Origin: Leptodactylus fallax
Lineage: Eukaryota > Chordata > Amphibia > Anura > Leptodactylidae
Direction: 5' to 3'
Length of the DNA stretch: 64,000 bases
Assembly: GCA_947044405.1 (NCBI GenBank)
Contig: CAMRHE010000028.1
Span: forward strand, 5,055,001 to 5,119,000
This document shows, piece after piece, positions 23,985-35,621 of the stretch (the stretch's first letter is position 1; each line of letters starts with the position of its first letter). The position numbers were made by a program, and so were the translations under genes. A model generated the notes under the pieces. That model did not search any database. It was not told the origin of the DNA and saw only the letters and a list, made by a program, of their open reading frames with translations.

Positions 23985-24330
23985 CACAGTGATGACGGGT
24001 TGGTATTGGGTAAACGCTTTTTAAGCAGATTGGGTTTCCGTTTTTCGGGTCTCCAAGCGGACCTGAAGAATGGAAACCCAATCACTAGTGTGAACCTAGC
24101 GTCATACTCACCTCCCTCACCTCTCCTGTTCATCCTCGCAGCATTCGGTGCTCTCTTGGCGTCCTGTTTTGGCTTCCTGGGTGATGTCATGTCATGAGGC
24201 CAGAAGAGGACCCAGAGGGAGCACTGGGCCCAGCGAGGATGCCCAGGAGAGGTGAGGTAAGTGAATATAAGTGTTTATTATGTTCCTCACCTCCCCTAGG
24301 CCTCCACTTATTATACTATGGGGTCTGAGG
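23985..24330. mobile_element. Two adjoining dispersed repeats
   Basis: At 23985-24110 there is an inverted repeat whose arms contain gtttccgtttttcgggtc and its degraded mirror, the same family as the hairpin at 25622-25669. It is followed at 24105-24330 by a second repeat (actcacctccct... aagtgtttattatg, cacctcccctaggcct) that recurs at 46600-46735 and, reversed, at 56640-56850. Confidence 0.5.
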
Positions 24331-24639
24331 AGGGGTCTTTCTTCCTTTTTCTTTTTATCTTGAAGCTACAAGATTCATTTTGACAGAATGATTAAACTTT
24401 TTGTGACTGGTTCTGTACACGTTAAGGTGGTCACCCAGACAGGAAGTCAGGTCGTTGCTAGCCATCTTGGACACACACACCCATGCAGATAAAGAAAAAT
24501 AGAATTAAATATAGATTTAGCTAGGTCTATAATCCTACCTAAACTATAACCATACAGATACCACCATGGAGAACGCCTTGAAATAATTTTCATCCTGAAA
24601 AAAGAACAATAAAGCTTTATCCGCCACGTCACTTAGAAC

Positions 24640-25310
24640 CCTAACGCAGCTGTAATGATACATGAAAGAAGTTCATTAAAGAGCCATCATCTTCAGTGAT
24701 GGGTTTTATAGACGCACAATAAGCGCCACTCACCAGAGTGGGACCTGCTAGAACATAGTCCTCTTCCAATAATGGTGTTCTTTGCTCTCACGGCGATGGC
24801 GGTTTTCATACATCTTCATCCACAGTTAATGATACTACATTAGTATGCAGTTTACGATGAGTAATTTGGAAAGTGGCTCTTTGCAGCCTCTCTTTTTATT
24901 ACATCCATAATAAATGAGTTTGCTTTTGCACGGGTGTTTTATGTTCCGAAACATTAAAATGGAATTTTAGGGCATTTTTGGAAATGTAAATATTTGCAGA
25001 AAAGATAAAGAGATTTGATTTTTCGCCGTTTCGAGTGGAGTATTTAACAAGGGCTGTTTAGAGACGACTTGGGCTTGTTCCACTGTATAATATTTGTTTG
25101 AGCGGTTGCTAATTATCATGGACGCCGGCCTGTCACTGCGTGTGCTGCTTTTTGGCAGGCGGATAACATCCCTTTTTTCACAATTTGCCGTACATTTTTA
25201 TTTTTTTTCATTTTGTGCTGAGGTTTACATGAGCCGCGCACAGAGAGATTTCATAGAAACACAACTGCAGATGGTTTCATGGGATGAACCAGTCATTCTA
25301 TCCTAAGGGC
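24640..25310. other. Repeat-poor stretch, possible conserved non-coding DNA
   Basis: There is no MITE, LINE or tandem repeat signature over about 670 bp, although the flanks are full of them. The sequence has mixed AT-rich and CpG-containing segments (catggacgccggcctgtcac near 25120) and TAAT-type words. I cannot show conservation from one sequence; the call rests only on contrast with its surroundings. Confidence 0.25.
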
Positions 25311-25809
25311 TTATTCACACTTGTCTATAAAAATACAAATGTGCAATAAGGATAGCGTGTTTTTTTACAATTCGATACGTGTTTATTTTTGTATTTTATT
25401 CTGAGTTTATCCGTTGTTCATTTCTGTGATTTTTTTATTATTATTATTATTATACAGATCGTAGATACAGAACGAATGCGCGTGTAACATATGCAGGCGC
25501 AAAACATACATTTTTAACCCATTGACTTCTATGGGCTAAAGCAGTCCCCATATAGATTCTCTGGAACATGATGTGTATTGATAAAAAACAATGTACTGAC
25601 GCTAGGTTCACTCTAATGTTCGGGTTTCCGTTTTTCGGGTCTGCTTGGGGACCCGAAAAACGGAAACCCTATCCTCTTAAAAAAGTGGTTACCTGCGGAA
25701 ACCCGCGGCCCCCATAGATGACAACGGTTTTGGAAATCACAACATTTTTGCTGCAGGTATTTTTCTGCAATGTGTAGATGGGATTCACAGCACAGCCTGG
25801 GGCCCCAGC
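25305..25809. mobile_element. Inverted-repeat element with a perfect 20-bp-arm hairpin
   Basis: At 25622-25641 and 25650-25669 two 20-base arms (gggtttccgtttttcgggtc and its exact complement) face each other over an 8-base loop. Around them are gctaggttcactctaatg and gcttattcacacttgtc, wording typical of amphibian dispersed repeats. A (ATT)n stretch lies at 25436-25455. It is non-coding. Confidence 0.55.
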
Positions 25810-26146
25810 CTCAAGGGGTTTTCTGGGTCTAAAATATTGAGGATTGGTTCAGGGATCTACATAGATCCGTGCTGAGGCCTTTTCCCTGTGCCGATGATGT
25901 GACGTGCATTGGTCACATGGTATAACAGCAACTCAGTCCCATTCAAGTGAATGGGACTAAGCTGCAATACCAAGCACAGCTACTACAATATGTATGGTGC
26001 TGTGGTTGGTATTAACTGGGCATTCACCCAAACGCTGCAGATTCTTCAGCCAGCTGATCTGACTTCCGGGATGGCCGCCGATCACATGTTGATGACCTAT
26101 CCTAAGGATAGCTCATCAATATGGATGTTATGAAAAGCCCCTTTAA
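25810..26146. mobile_element. TTAA MITE
   Basis: The left end is tcaaggggttttctgggtc (one target base changed) and the right end is gaaaagcccctttaa. The inner right arm has gatgacctatcctaaggata. The centre has a short mirrored pair around cagtcccattcaagtgaatg. It is non-coding. Confidence 0.65.
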
Positions 26147-26655
26147 AAGTGACATTGTATTAATCCTGCTGAGTATTATAAGGACTGTGCAAGGAAGAGA
26201 ATCTTGTCTTCTGTTCTGTGTAATGCCCCGTGAAAGTCCTCCTTTATGACAGGGTTGTAACACTTCATGTGGATAGTGTAGATAGAGGCGTAGAGCGAGG
26301 GAGAAGTTCACCTGTGAATACTGACTATACTATGTGGGTATTAAATATATAAAGCCATATTGCTGGAGGCGTGAGCTATCTGGGTGCCATATGCTGTGTG
26401 ATTTCAGTCTGCGTACAAGCACATTGCAATGTGATATATGTTAATTAAATGTACATTCAGATGCCATTTGCTTCCAACCGTAAAACTGCGAAACGCATCC
26501 GGAATAAGATGCTTAAATAGCAAGTGTGTTAAGCAAGAGCAAAAACATTTATCTTCATTTACTCTGGTGGTGAAAGAAGTTTTACATTCTCCTGGTTGCC
26601 TGAGTGCAGTGGGCTTAGGCAGTACCATAATAAACGTATTATGCCACGCTGTATC
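26147..26655. other. Gene-free stretch
   Basis: I see no gene. Overlapping open frames on both strands at 26404-26659 are without recognisable features. Confidence 0.35.
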
Positions 26656-27049
26656 TTAAAGGGGTTGTCCAGGACCTGAAGGTAATTGATACTGATGATG
26701 TATATGCAGGATTGGTCATCAGTATCAGATCGGTGGGGTCTGACACCCGGACCCCATCCTGATCAGCTGTTTCAGCCCCTGGAAACCATATTCTAGGTAA
26801 AAGGCTGGAAACAGCCCCACTTCTATTCAAGTAAATGGGAGTGAGACTGCAGTCCCAAGCACCACCACCTCAATGCACCGACCTCTGTATACTGTATACA
26901 GCTTGGCCACCTGGAATGCAGCATCACTTCTATTTACTTGAATAGGAGCAGGACTGTTTCCGGCTGTATACCTAGTATATGGCTTCTTCCAGGTTATGTG
27001 GATAGGTTACCAGTATAAATTACCTTCAGGTCCTGGACAACCCCTTTAA
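26656..27049. mobile_element. TTAA MITE, family A, best-preserved ends
   Basis: A clean copy. It starts TTAAAGGGGTTGTCCAGG and ends CCTGGACAACCCCTTTAA; the outer 32 bases of each arm (to acctgaaggtaatt) are complementary, and TTAA is intact at both edges. The interior has ggaccccatcctgatcagct and the mirrored pair ctattcaagtaaatggga / tatttacttgaatagga. Length is 394 bp and it is non-coding. Confidence 0.85.
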
Positions 27050-27158
27050 GTTATATAAACATTAGTGGGACTGGCTAATGATCGGATATGTATTGGGGTG
27101 TCCCAAATCTCCCCTGATCGCAACATGATCAATCCTTTGTTCTCAAGAGAGATGTTGC

Positions 27159-27365
27159 TTAAAGGGATTTTCCAGCCCCAAACAAATTTTGGATACTGTT
27201 GATCTGTTCCCAGGATAGCTCCGCAGTGTGTCATCTGTTCTAGAAGCTTCTGTGTGCCAGAAGCTGCTATACAAGTAATAGGAGCCGCGCTGCAATTCTA
27301 CAGAACCACCACTATGCGCCAAAGGATAGGCCACAAATAAAAAAAATCCTGGCCAACCCCTTTAA
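27159..27365. mobile_element. Short TTAA MITE, family A
   Basis: Bounded by TTAAAGGGATTTTCCAGCCC and cctggccaacccctttaa. The interior is shortened compared with 5101-5494 but keeps ccagaagctgctatac and aagtaataggagccg. A further lone end (tcctggaaaacccctttaa) follows at 27384-27403. Confidence 0.65.
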
Positions 27366-27403
27366 AGATAGTTATTACTATATGTCCTGGAAAACCCCTT
27401 TAA

Positions 27404-27888
27404 CAGTGCCAGCTCAAAAAGTGTGCGTGCGCTTGATATGCAATGTCCACTCATCTTGATGGGTGTAGACCCAGATTCTTCGCCATGATGGCAGTCTAGA
27501 TCTTGTATATGTTTTTGATCTGCTTTATCCATATTTATTAGTCGCAGCTTTTCATGGATCCAAAAAGTTCAAGAAAAGGACAAAGCCTAATCGGCTAAAC
27601 ATAACCAAGTATGAGGAAATCTTACAGCCGACCATGGCATTGTGTCTGAGATAATCACCAGCTAAGAGATGCACAAAGCAAGACGAAAATCCGTCTTCAT
27701 CCGGAACAGCTCACGAGAAGCGACGGCCTCATTCCATCCCGAGCTGCCATGACGGCAGGAACAAAACATCCCGGGTTACTATGGGTTACCACGAATATTT
27801 ATGTACCAAAGAACGGTCAGTGCTAGGTATGAAGACTAGGACTGATTGTTAAAAAGAAAGAAGGAGCCTGGCACCATTTACTAGGTTA
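27404..27888. other. Repeat-poor stretch
   Basis: I see no gene. The part at 27670-27830 is CpG-containing and free of repeat signatures (catcccgagctgccatgacg). Confidence 0.3.
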
Positions 27889-28364
27889 TTAAAACCAGAT
27901 AGTGAAATCTATCAGCTAATTTGCCTGAGCTTATATACAGTAGTCATGGCTATAGGCAGCAATATTCAGGAGCCGACTCATTGAGGTCTATGTGAGAGTT
28001 TTGTAGATATGCTCTGTGCAGGGAGGGGGAGGAGATAAACTGTGACATCATCTATTGTCAGTAGTGATGTAATGATAGGTCAGTGTTGTTATCTATAGAG
28101 GTGTTATCTTCTATTGTAATACTGCCTGTGATGTAAAAGAGGTGAATGCTGCAAAGAAAACCCCTACAGAATTGGCAAGTGTCTGTCTATTATTAAGCTT
28201 AGTGGACAGTGTGCAAATTGAAGGATCAAATACTTTTTTTAAGGTATAAATAGTGACTTGAATTCTTTAGGTTTTAACTTATCTAAAATTCTTAAAAAAC
28301 ATGTTTAGCATAAAAACTTGTTTTAAAAAAAAAATAGGTCATTTTCTGGTGACACACTCAAGTT
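27889..28364. mobile_element. TTAA MITE, family C, copy 1
   Basis: It runs from ttaaaaccagatagtgaaat to gtcattttctggtgacacac. Landmarks in order: catggctataggcagcaat, tgacatcatctattgtcag, gaggtgttatcttctattg, gcaaagaaaacccctacaga. It is the mirror image of copy 2 at 28697-29247, and copy 3 is at 35231-35621. It is non-coding. Confidence 0.75.
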
Positions 28365-28696
28365 AATGTTCGAGACTACTGCGCCCCCTAGAGTTTATAG
28401 ATAAAAAGACACATGACTTGGGGAATAACCAAAACACAGCAAAAAAATTCACCTGTAGGTTAAAGTGCATTATTGTATATAGCCAACAATAACAATATTT
28501 CTGCTGCCGGTAGTGGGGGCTCATTGCATATTCATGTATTATTGGGAGCTGTATAGCTCGCATACAGTGAACCAGCAATTTGGGCATTTCAATTTTTTAC
28601 TCTTGAGATAAATTGTGATTTTTTAAAATAATGTGATGTTATAATTTTTTTTTTCTATCCAATTTATTTATAGGTTGAGTGGGAACAGAGTTTTTT
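28365..28696. other. Spacer between inverted MITE copies
   Basis: 332 bp separating the two family C copies. No gene is visible. It contains ctactgcgccccctagag and a 74-residue open frame on the minus strand with no recognisable domain. Confidence 0.4.
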
Positions 28697-29247
28697 TTAA
28701 AAAGGAATTTGTCAGTAGAAAATGACCTATTCTTTAAACCAACTTTTTATGTTAAACATACTTTTTTTTAACATTTTTGATATGTATTTTTTTAATTTTC
28801 AATGTCTCTAAATTTTTTTTTGATCTGGCCACTAAGCCTAATTATAGACTGACACTTGCCAATTTTGTTAGGGTTTTCTTTGCAGCAGTCAGCTCATTTC
28901 CAACACAGGCATGATTATATTAGAAGATAACACCTCTATAGATAACACCACTGACCCATCATTACATCACTACTGACAATAGATGATGTCACAGCGTATC
29001 TCCTCCCCCTCCCTGCACAGAGCAAGTCTAGAAAACTCTTCTATAGACCACAATGAATTGGCTCCAGTCTATTGCTGCCTATGGCCATGAGATTGCGGTA
29101 AAGCATATCACTAAATGCTGTTAAGAGCGCAGAGGGGAAGCTCAGGCAAGATGGCCGCCCACATAATGTACAGAAAATAATAAAAATATCAAATAACAAT
29201 AAATAACATATTATAAAAAAGCAATGGATTTTACTATCTGGCTTTAA
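28697..29247. mobile_element. TTAA MITE, family C, copy 2 (inverted)
   Basis: It starts TTAAAAAGGAATTTGTCAG and ends actatctggctttaa, with the landmarks of copy 1 in reverse complement: gggttttctttgcagcagtc, gataacacctctatagat, gacaatagatgatgtcacag, gcctatggccatgag. It is longer than copy 1 because of sequence around 29100-29210. Confidence 0.75.
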
Positions 29248-32200
29248 AAATAAATTTAAAAATGATAATATATACCTATTTAAAAAAATATTTCAAAAAA
29301 TTTTATTATACTTTTTTTTTTTTTTTTTTTAGTCCCTGTAGTGAACATGAACATGTGACGGGTCCCCGGCTAACATTTATCACCTATACCGTGAATAGTT
29401 AATAAATCTTTATGGATGGCGTATCCCATTAAATGTCCTTGTGCCAGACACATAGTAATTGTGAGGACTCTCGAGTCGGACCCGGCAGATGCTTCTCTAC
29501 ACACGACCATGGCATAGCGGTGTTTGCATATTGAGAGAACATAACTTTATCTATAATTTTCTTTTTAAAGACGTTAATTGTAGCTTATGGATCATGAGCG
29601 TATTTAATGGAGGCCGCACAATGCAGCGTGGAGGAAACACTGTCATTATTGCGATGCCTTGACACCGCGCTCCCGTCTTCCATTGTTCGCGCTCATTGTG
29701 TATATGTCATGTTTTGTAGAGATGTGAAACTATTTTTACTGTGTGGCTAAAGATGAAATTAAAGAACTTTTTGTTATTTTACACATTATCAAAAAACTTT
29801 ATTATGCGCCCTTCTTAAAGGAGACCTCCAACAAAAGCATATTTTTCCATCCGTGGAACCCCCGCCTTATTGTGACTTCTATCATGTGTACCGTGCTCAG
29901 TACCCTGCAGTGTAGCCTCCCATCTGCTTGACTTTTCGATACGATGCCTTGGCATTGCATCACATGGGCAGCTAGAGCCAGTACCGTCTCTGCCTGCTGG
30001 GAGGACAGTGTGATTACCCGCCCCTTTAAATGGCATTTTCAACACTACTGTATCAGCAGAGGGTGCTTGTGTCCTCAAAAATCAGGATGACATAAATGGT
30101 CATAAATCTGGCGAGAACAGAGGCCACCCCTATGGTCCGTCCCCTTCTATGAAAGCCCTGAGGGTGCCTCATAAGTGAATAAAGGTAATTTTTTTTTGCA
30201 AAACCCCAATTTGCACACAAATTTGTGCAGGCGTACAAGACTTGATAAATCTCCCCCATGGAATTTAATGAATAACCATGTGATACTTTTGTCAGTGTTT
30301 TCCTTTAAGGAAGTGTTCCGCTCACCATTGACAATACACTGAAGGTTTTGTCATTCTTTTTAAAGTACATTTTGTTAAATATGTTTTTATATTGATTTTT
30401 TTTGACCCTGGGAGATTCTTGCTCACGGTGCCCCCCCCATCACTGAATGATGAATTATGTATGATCTGCTAATTCATTGAGTAGTGCTGGTCTGCCAAGA
30501 TCCATTTACTTCATAATATACAAACAGGCAATACATTTAACTTAAATGGGTTATCTGGGCTTTAAAAATTCTGTGCAAATGGTTTACATGCGGTAAGAAT
30601 AGTCGCAGACTAATGTACAGTCTGCAGCCGTGATGCCTATGTCATACACGCTCACTGTGCAGTCACATGACCATGGTCTGATGATTATTTCCTGCTTGTG
30701 TGACCATATATTACATATGGTCATCTTCACTCTCCCCCACCTTGTAGTACAGAGCCCCACACATACACACATATCTCTTAACTCCACTGCTGACCCTCTC
30801 CCTTCCCTCGCAGTCTCTGGAGTGATCCTGTATCACATGCTGGGAAGCAGATTGTGCAGCACAGAACAGCAGAGCAGTGTCACAGGAGATTTGTGTCGTG
30901 TGTGAAGAAAGTGACATATTGTAGCTGTACCTTACATCTTATAATAGAGGAGCATGCTAGCAGCTGACAATAAAGCCAATGTCTATGAGAGCAATCATGA
31001 GATCTGCATTTTTATAATCTACAGAAAGCTCTTGTAGCATCAAAACAAAGGTGCAGCACAGATCTTTGCGAGATAATAAAAATGATAAATAGTTACCAAT
31101 ATTTTCTTGATAAACTTGGGACATTCATGTCTGGACCCTGGGACTGCCCCAACATGCAAGGAACGCCCACTGTTGGATGGGATTTGCAAAAATCCTGCCC
31201 TTTTTGGGCCAGGACAAGCCAAATTTGCCAGGATTTTTACTGAAAGTTCAGGACAATCTAGCAAATTCAGTATGTAAAGAACTACCTCTAATCTATAGTA
31301 GCATTCAGACATATATCCATGCTCTTTTATATTTATTATATTCTCGGATCACCCCTTTAAATGTGGCCCGTATAGTGAACAGTTATCCTTTAATGGGCAT
31401 CTTGTAGAAAGGGGAGTAACACATGATTGCAGGGTCAGAATACTCAGGTTTTTTTTGTTTGTAAACATGGAAACACATGTTTGTATACTGTATACCCAAA
31501 ACGGAGTGTTACATTGTACATAGCTGCGCTGCAATAAATAAGTGGTGGAAAAGTCTACAGACCCTTTAACCCCAATCAAACCTGAATGTTCGGCTTTTAT
31601 GGGAATTTTTTTTTTTATCTTCGATGGATGTCCGCGGTTCATCTATGATGTATGTGTGCACAAAGTAGCTGTAACAGAGCTTTTCTCTGCCTCCAGGAAA
31701 TCTGATTCATTCCCGTTTCCCACTTTTACTAGAGAACAGAATAGTTTGTACATCAGGTACATGGATGATATAATGCAGAGCTGAGTGAGAACAAGTATCA
31801 CATTTGTCATACTCCGACATACTATTTATAACCCCATTGATTTCACTCTGCATATATTATGTACACAATGTTACGCACTGCCCTATTTTATAGCATCGCT
31901 TTATGTGCTTACTAGGACAGAATTTCTGCTTCAACACAGAGAACAAATATTTACAGCCTATGGAAAGGGTTAAATCCGTCCTCCCTCCGCATGTGGGAAT
32001 CTGCAGAAGAAGTCAATGGAAGGCTAAAAACTTTGTCAAAACTGTGTCAAAAAACTTGTGGCCTTTACAAAAGCTTCATCCAAAAACCATGGTTTTTTAA
32101 GGAAATTTTTAAGTGAATTGTTTAGTGAATTCCCCTCAAAATTCTATCCTAAGAATCTATGAAAATTTGACAGCCATATTGGATCACCTTAGACTCCCAA

Positions 32201-32804
32201 GGTGTCTAAGTGGAAATACCCTTATTTAAAATAGCAACATTTTGTGTCTTCTGTTGATATGCAGATCTATGTGTCTCCATGGTTACAGACTACAAACATT
32301 GTGAAGTCTGATCAGGCAGTTATATATTACTTCCTACCATCTGCCTCCGATGTGTGCAATAGAAAGACATCAGGGACAGATGTCAGGTGGTATTACTACA
32401 GGATCGGACAGATCATTTTGAGCCTTATCAGTGTTCAGTCTATTAACCCCTAAATCTTTAAAGTGAAGTTCGCCTTTAAGTGACTTTTCGAGTGGAAAGT
32501 TCATGGACTCTTTATGGCTGGGGAGTTAACGCTCTATTACACTTTATGCTTCTGCAGAGGGGAAATAGTAACATAGATCAATGCATCATATAGGAAAATG
32601 TCAACCTGCGACTTTAAGGATCCGTGAAGAGATAAAAAGGTTATCTGTGGATAGAAAAGAGAGAGCAGTCGGGCTATAAAGGTTAGAGAAAGGTTATTAC
32701 ACCGCAGACCCTCCCCATGTATTGCCCATACAAGAACAACATCAAAGTTTTCACATTGCAACTTTTTAAGGACAAAAATATTCTTTATTATGTGCCCATC
32801 TATC
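29248..32804. other. Gene-free stretch
   Basis: About 3.5 kb without a supported gene. The part at 29480-29740 is repeat-poor and CpG-containing. MITE-like single ends occur at 29815 (ttaaaggagacctccaaca), 30005 (gcccctttaa) and 31348 (cacccctttaa). There is a run of eight C at 30430. Short open frames on both strands have no recognisable domain. Confidence 0.35.
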
Positions 32805-32809
32805 TACAG

Positions 32810-32869
<60 letters not shown>

Positions 32870-32875
32870 CACCCA

Positions 32876-32916
<41 letters not shown>

Positions 32917-33003
32917 GCCTATCTATCTATCTATCTATCTATCTATCCATCCATATCTATCTATCTATCTATCTATCTGCCTATCTATCTATCTATCTAT
33001 CCA

Positions 33004-33043
<40 letters not shown>

Positions 33044-33071
33044 CATATCTATCTATCTATCTATCTATCCA

Positions 33072-33113
<42 letters not shown>

Positions 33114-33133
33114 ATATCTATCTATCTATCTGC

Positions 33134-33164
<31 letters not shown>

Positions 33165-33329
33165 ATATCTATCTATCTATCTGCCTATCTATCTATCTAT
33201 CTATCTATCCATATCTATCTATCTATCTATCTATCCATATCTATCTATCTATCTGCCTATCTATCTATCTATCTATCCATATCTATCTATCTATCTATCT
33301 GCCTATCTATCTATCTATCTATCTATCCA

Positions 33330-33371
<42 letters not shown>

Positions 33372-33374
33372 CAG

Positions 33375-33406
<32 letters not shown>

Positions 33407-33408
33407 CA

Positions 33409-33440
<32 letters not shown>

Positions 33441-33667
33441 CATATCTATCTATCTATCTATCCATATCTATCTATCTATCTGTCTACAGTATCTATCTAT
33501 CTATCTATCTATCTACAGTATCTATCTATCTATCTCTATCTACAGTATCTATCTATATACAGTATCTATCTAATATCTATCAATCTATCTATCTATCTAC
33601 AGTATATATCAAATCTATCTATGTATCTACAGTATCTATCTATCTATATATCTATCTACAGTATCTC

Positions 33668-33711
<44 letters not shown>

Positions 33712-33803
33712 CAGTATCTATGTACTCTATCTATCTATCTACCTACAGTATTTATCTAGTGACAGTATCTATCATCTAAAGTACAGTATATATTTATCTA
33801 CAG

Positions 33804-33851
<48 letters not shown>

Positions 33852-33859
33852 ATCTATCT
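32805..33859. repeat. (TATC)n / (GATA)n microsatellite with variant units
   Basis: About 1 kb of ctat repeats interrupted by regular variants: ctgcctatc, tatccatatc, ctaatatc and, mainly in the second half, ctacagtatctatc. On the minus strand this reads (GATA)n. The long plus frames of Tyr-Leu-Ser-Ile repeats are only the translation of the tetranucleotide. The ending is catctatctagaaaggtatg. Confidence 0.97.
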
Positions 33860-33947
33860 AGAAAGGTATGGGTCACTCAGGTATGGGACAATAAAGCACC
33901 CTCTTCAATTTTTCACTAATTCTATGAAGTACTGCCTGATCTTTTTT

Positions 33948-33972
33948 TATTTATCTACAGTAACTCTCTATC

Positions 33973-34059
<87 letters not shown>

Positions 34060-34090
34060 ATATCTCGTATCTATCTATCTATCTATCTAT

Positions 34091-34122
<32 letters not shown>

Positions 34123-34253
34123 TTCGCTATCCATGTATCTATCTACAGTATATTATTTATCTACAGTAACTACCTATCATATATCTATCTGTCTAGAAAG
34201 GTATGGGTCAATAAAGCCTTCTATAGAGTGCTTGATTTTGTGTGCAATGGTTC

Positions 34254-34327
<74 letters not shown>

Positions 34328-34340
34328 CTCTATCTATCAT
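33948..34340. repeat. (TATC)n microsatellite blocks, continued
   Basis: Two further blocks (33960-34175 and 34253-34340), with ctattatctat and ctacagtaactac variants. They are separated by a short unique segment containing gtctagaaaggtatgggtca and caataaagc, which also follows the main block at 33855-33895. Confidence 0.93.
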
Positions 34341-35230
34341 CTCTGTCCAATGTAGAAAATCCTTTATACAGGTTTGTATTAGCTTCTTATGTCTTACCTG
34401 AAATGGTCCTATACAGATTTACTTTGCCTATTTATTTTTATCGATACAGTGTTGCCCTCTAGTGGTATCACACTGCTAATACTGTGATTCTGCATTTTAC
34501 TGTCATGGAGGTTATTGATAGGGACTTCACCTTCCCTGTTCCAATTACTCCATTACTTTCATCAGTAATAAAGGGATGACGGAACATCAGATATCTAATA
34601 ATATATGGAAATTTATAACATAAGTCACACCAATAATTACACATTTTTATTGAAAATAACTAATTTTCATTTCCACCTTTTCCCCTTTTCTGCGTCCCCG
34701 CCTGTATATTGAGACATCTGTGAGTTTGCATTCTGTGGCCGATCCATCAGATCATCAGTTTCCTAATATAATACTTTCTTTCATAAAAAGCGCCACACTT
34801 GGCCAAAGGTTTTGTCTGGTATTGCAGTTCTACTCCATGGCCATGTCTTTTTAATCTTGGACATCCCAGACCGTACAAGTTTGGCCCAAAATGAAACTGC
34901 TGGGTGAACCTCACGAATATTTATAAAAGAAATGTAATTTTAGGACACATTTAATACTGTGGACGTTGGCAATGAATCTGACTGCCCGGGGTAGCGCATT
35001 CCAGAGAACTGGTGCAGCTCGAGAAAAAGTTTTGTAGGCAGGAGAGGGAGGTACAAACTATGGAGGAGGTTAGTTATTGATCATAGGCAGAATGGAGAGC
35101 CCTCGTAGGGTGGAAGAAGAAAATGAGGAAGGAGATATTAGGCAGAGCAGCACCATGGAGAGCTTCGGGGGTGCAGGTAATAAGCTATAAGTGTATTCAG
35201 TAATGAAGGGGCGAATGGTGCAGGGACTCT
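34341..35230. other. Gene-free stretch; dispersed repeat at 34960-35215
   Basis: From about 34960 the order gcattccagagaactggtgc, ggaggtacaaactatgg, gagccctcgtagggtgg, gcaccatggagagcttcggg is wording I recognise from an interspersed repeat of frogs and other vertebrates. I cannot name the family. The rest shows no gene. Confidence 0.35.
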
Positions 35231-35621
35231 GTTAACAGCATTTAGTGATACACTTTACAGCAGTCTCATGGCCATAGGCAGCAATAGACTGGAGCCGACT
35301 AACTGAGGTCTATGGGAGAGTTTTCTAGACATGCTCTACTATTGACAGCAGTGATATAATGATGGCTCAATGGTGTTATCTATAAAGGTGTTATCTTCTA
35401 TTGTAATCCTGTCTGGGATATAAATCCGGTGACTACTGCAAAGGGAACCATTACAGAATTTGTCAGTGTCATTCTATTATTAGCTTTAGTGGCCAGAGTG
35501 AAAATTTCAGGGTAATATGAATAGTGGAAAATAAAAAAAAAAAAAATATCAAAAATCCTTCAAATAATATGTTTAACAGAAAAAATTGTAAGTCATTTTC
35601 TGGTGACACATTCCCTTTAAG
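35231..35621. mobile_element. TTAA MITE, family C, copy 3
   Basis: It is in the same orientation as copy 1, with ctcatggccataggcagcaa, gaggtctatgggagagtttt, gtgttatcttctattgtaat and a well-kept right end, tctggtgacacattcccttt, followed by the TTAA at 35618-35621. The left part is missing compared with copies 1 and 2. Confidence 0.75.

Noticed and set aside
32717..33919. 400-residue Tyr-Leu-Ser-Ile frame as a protein
   Set aside because: Pure translation of the TATC microsatellite.
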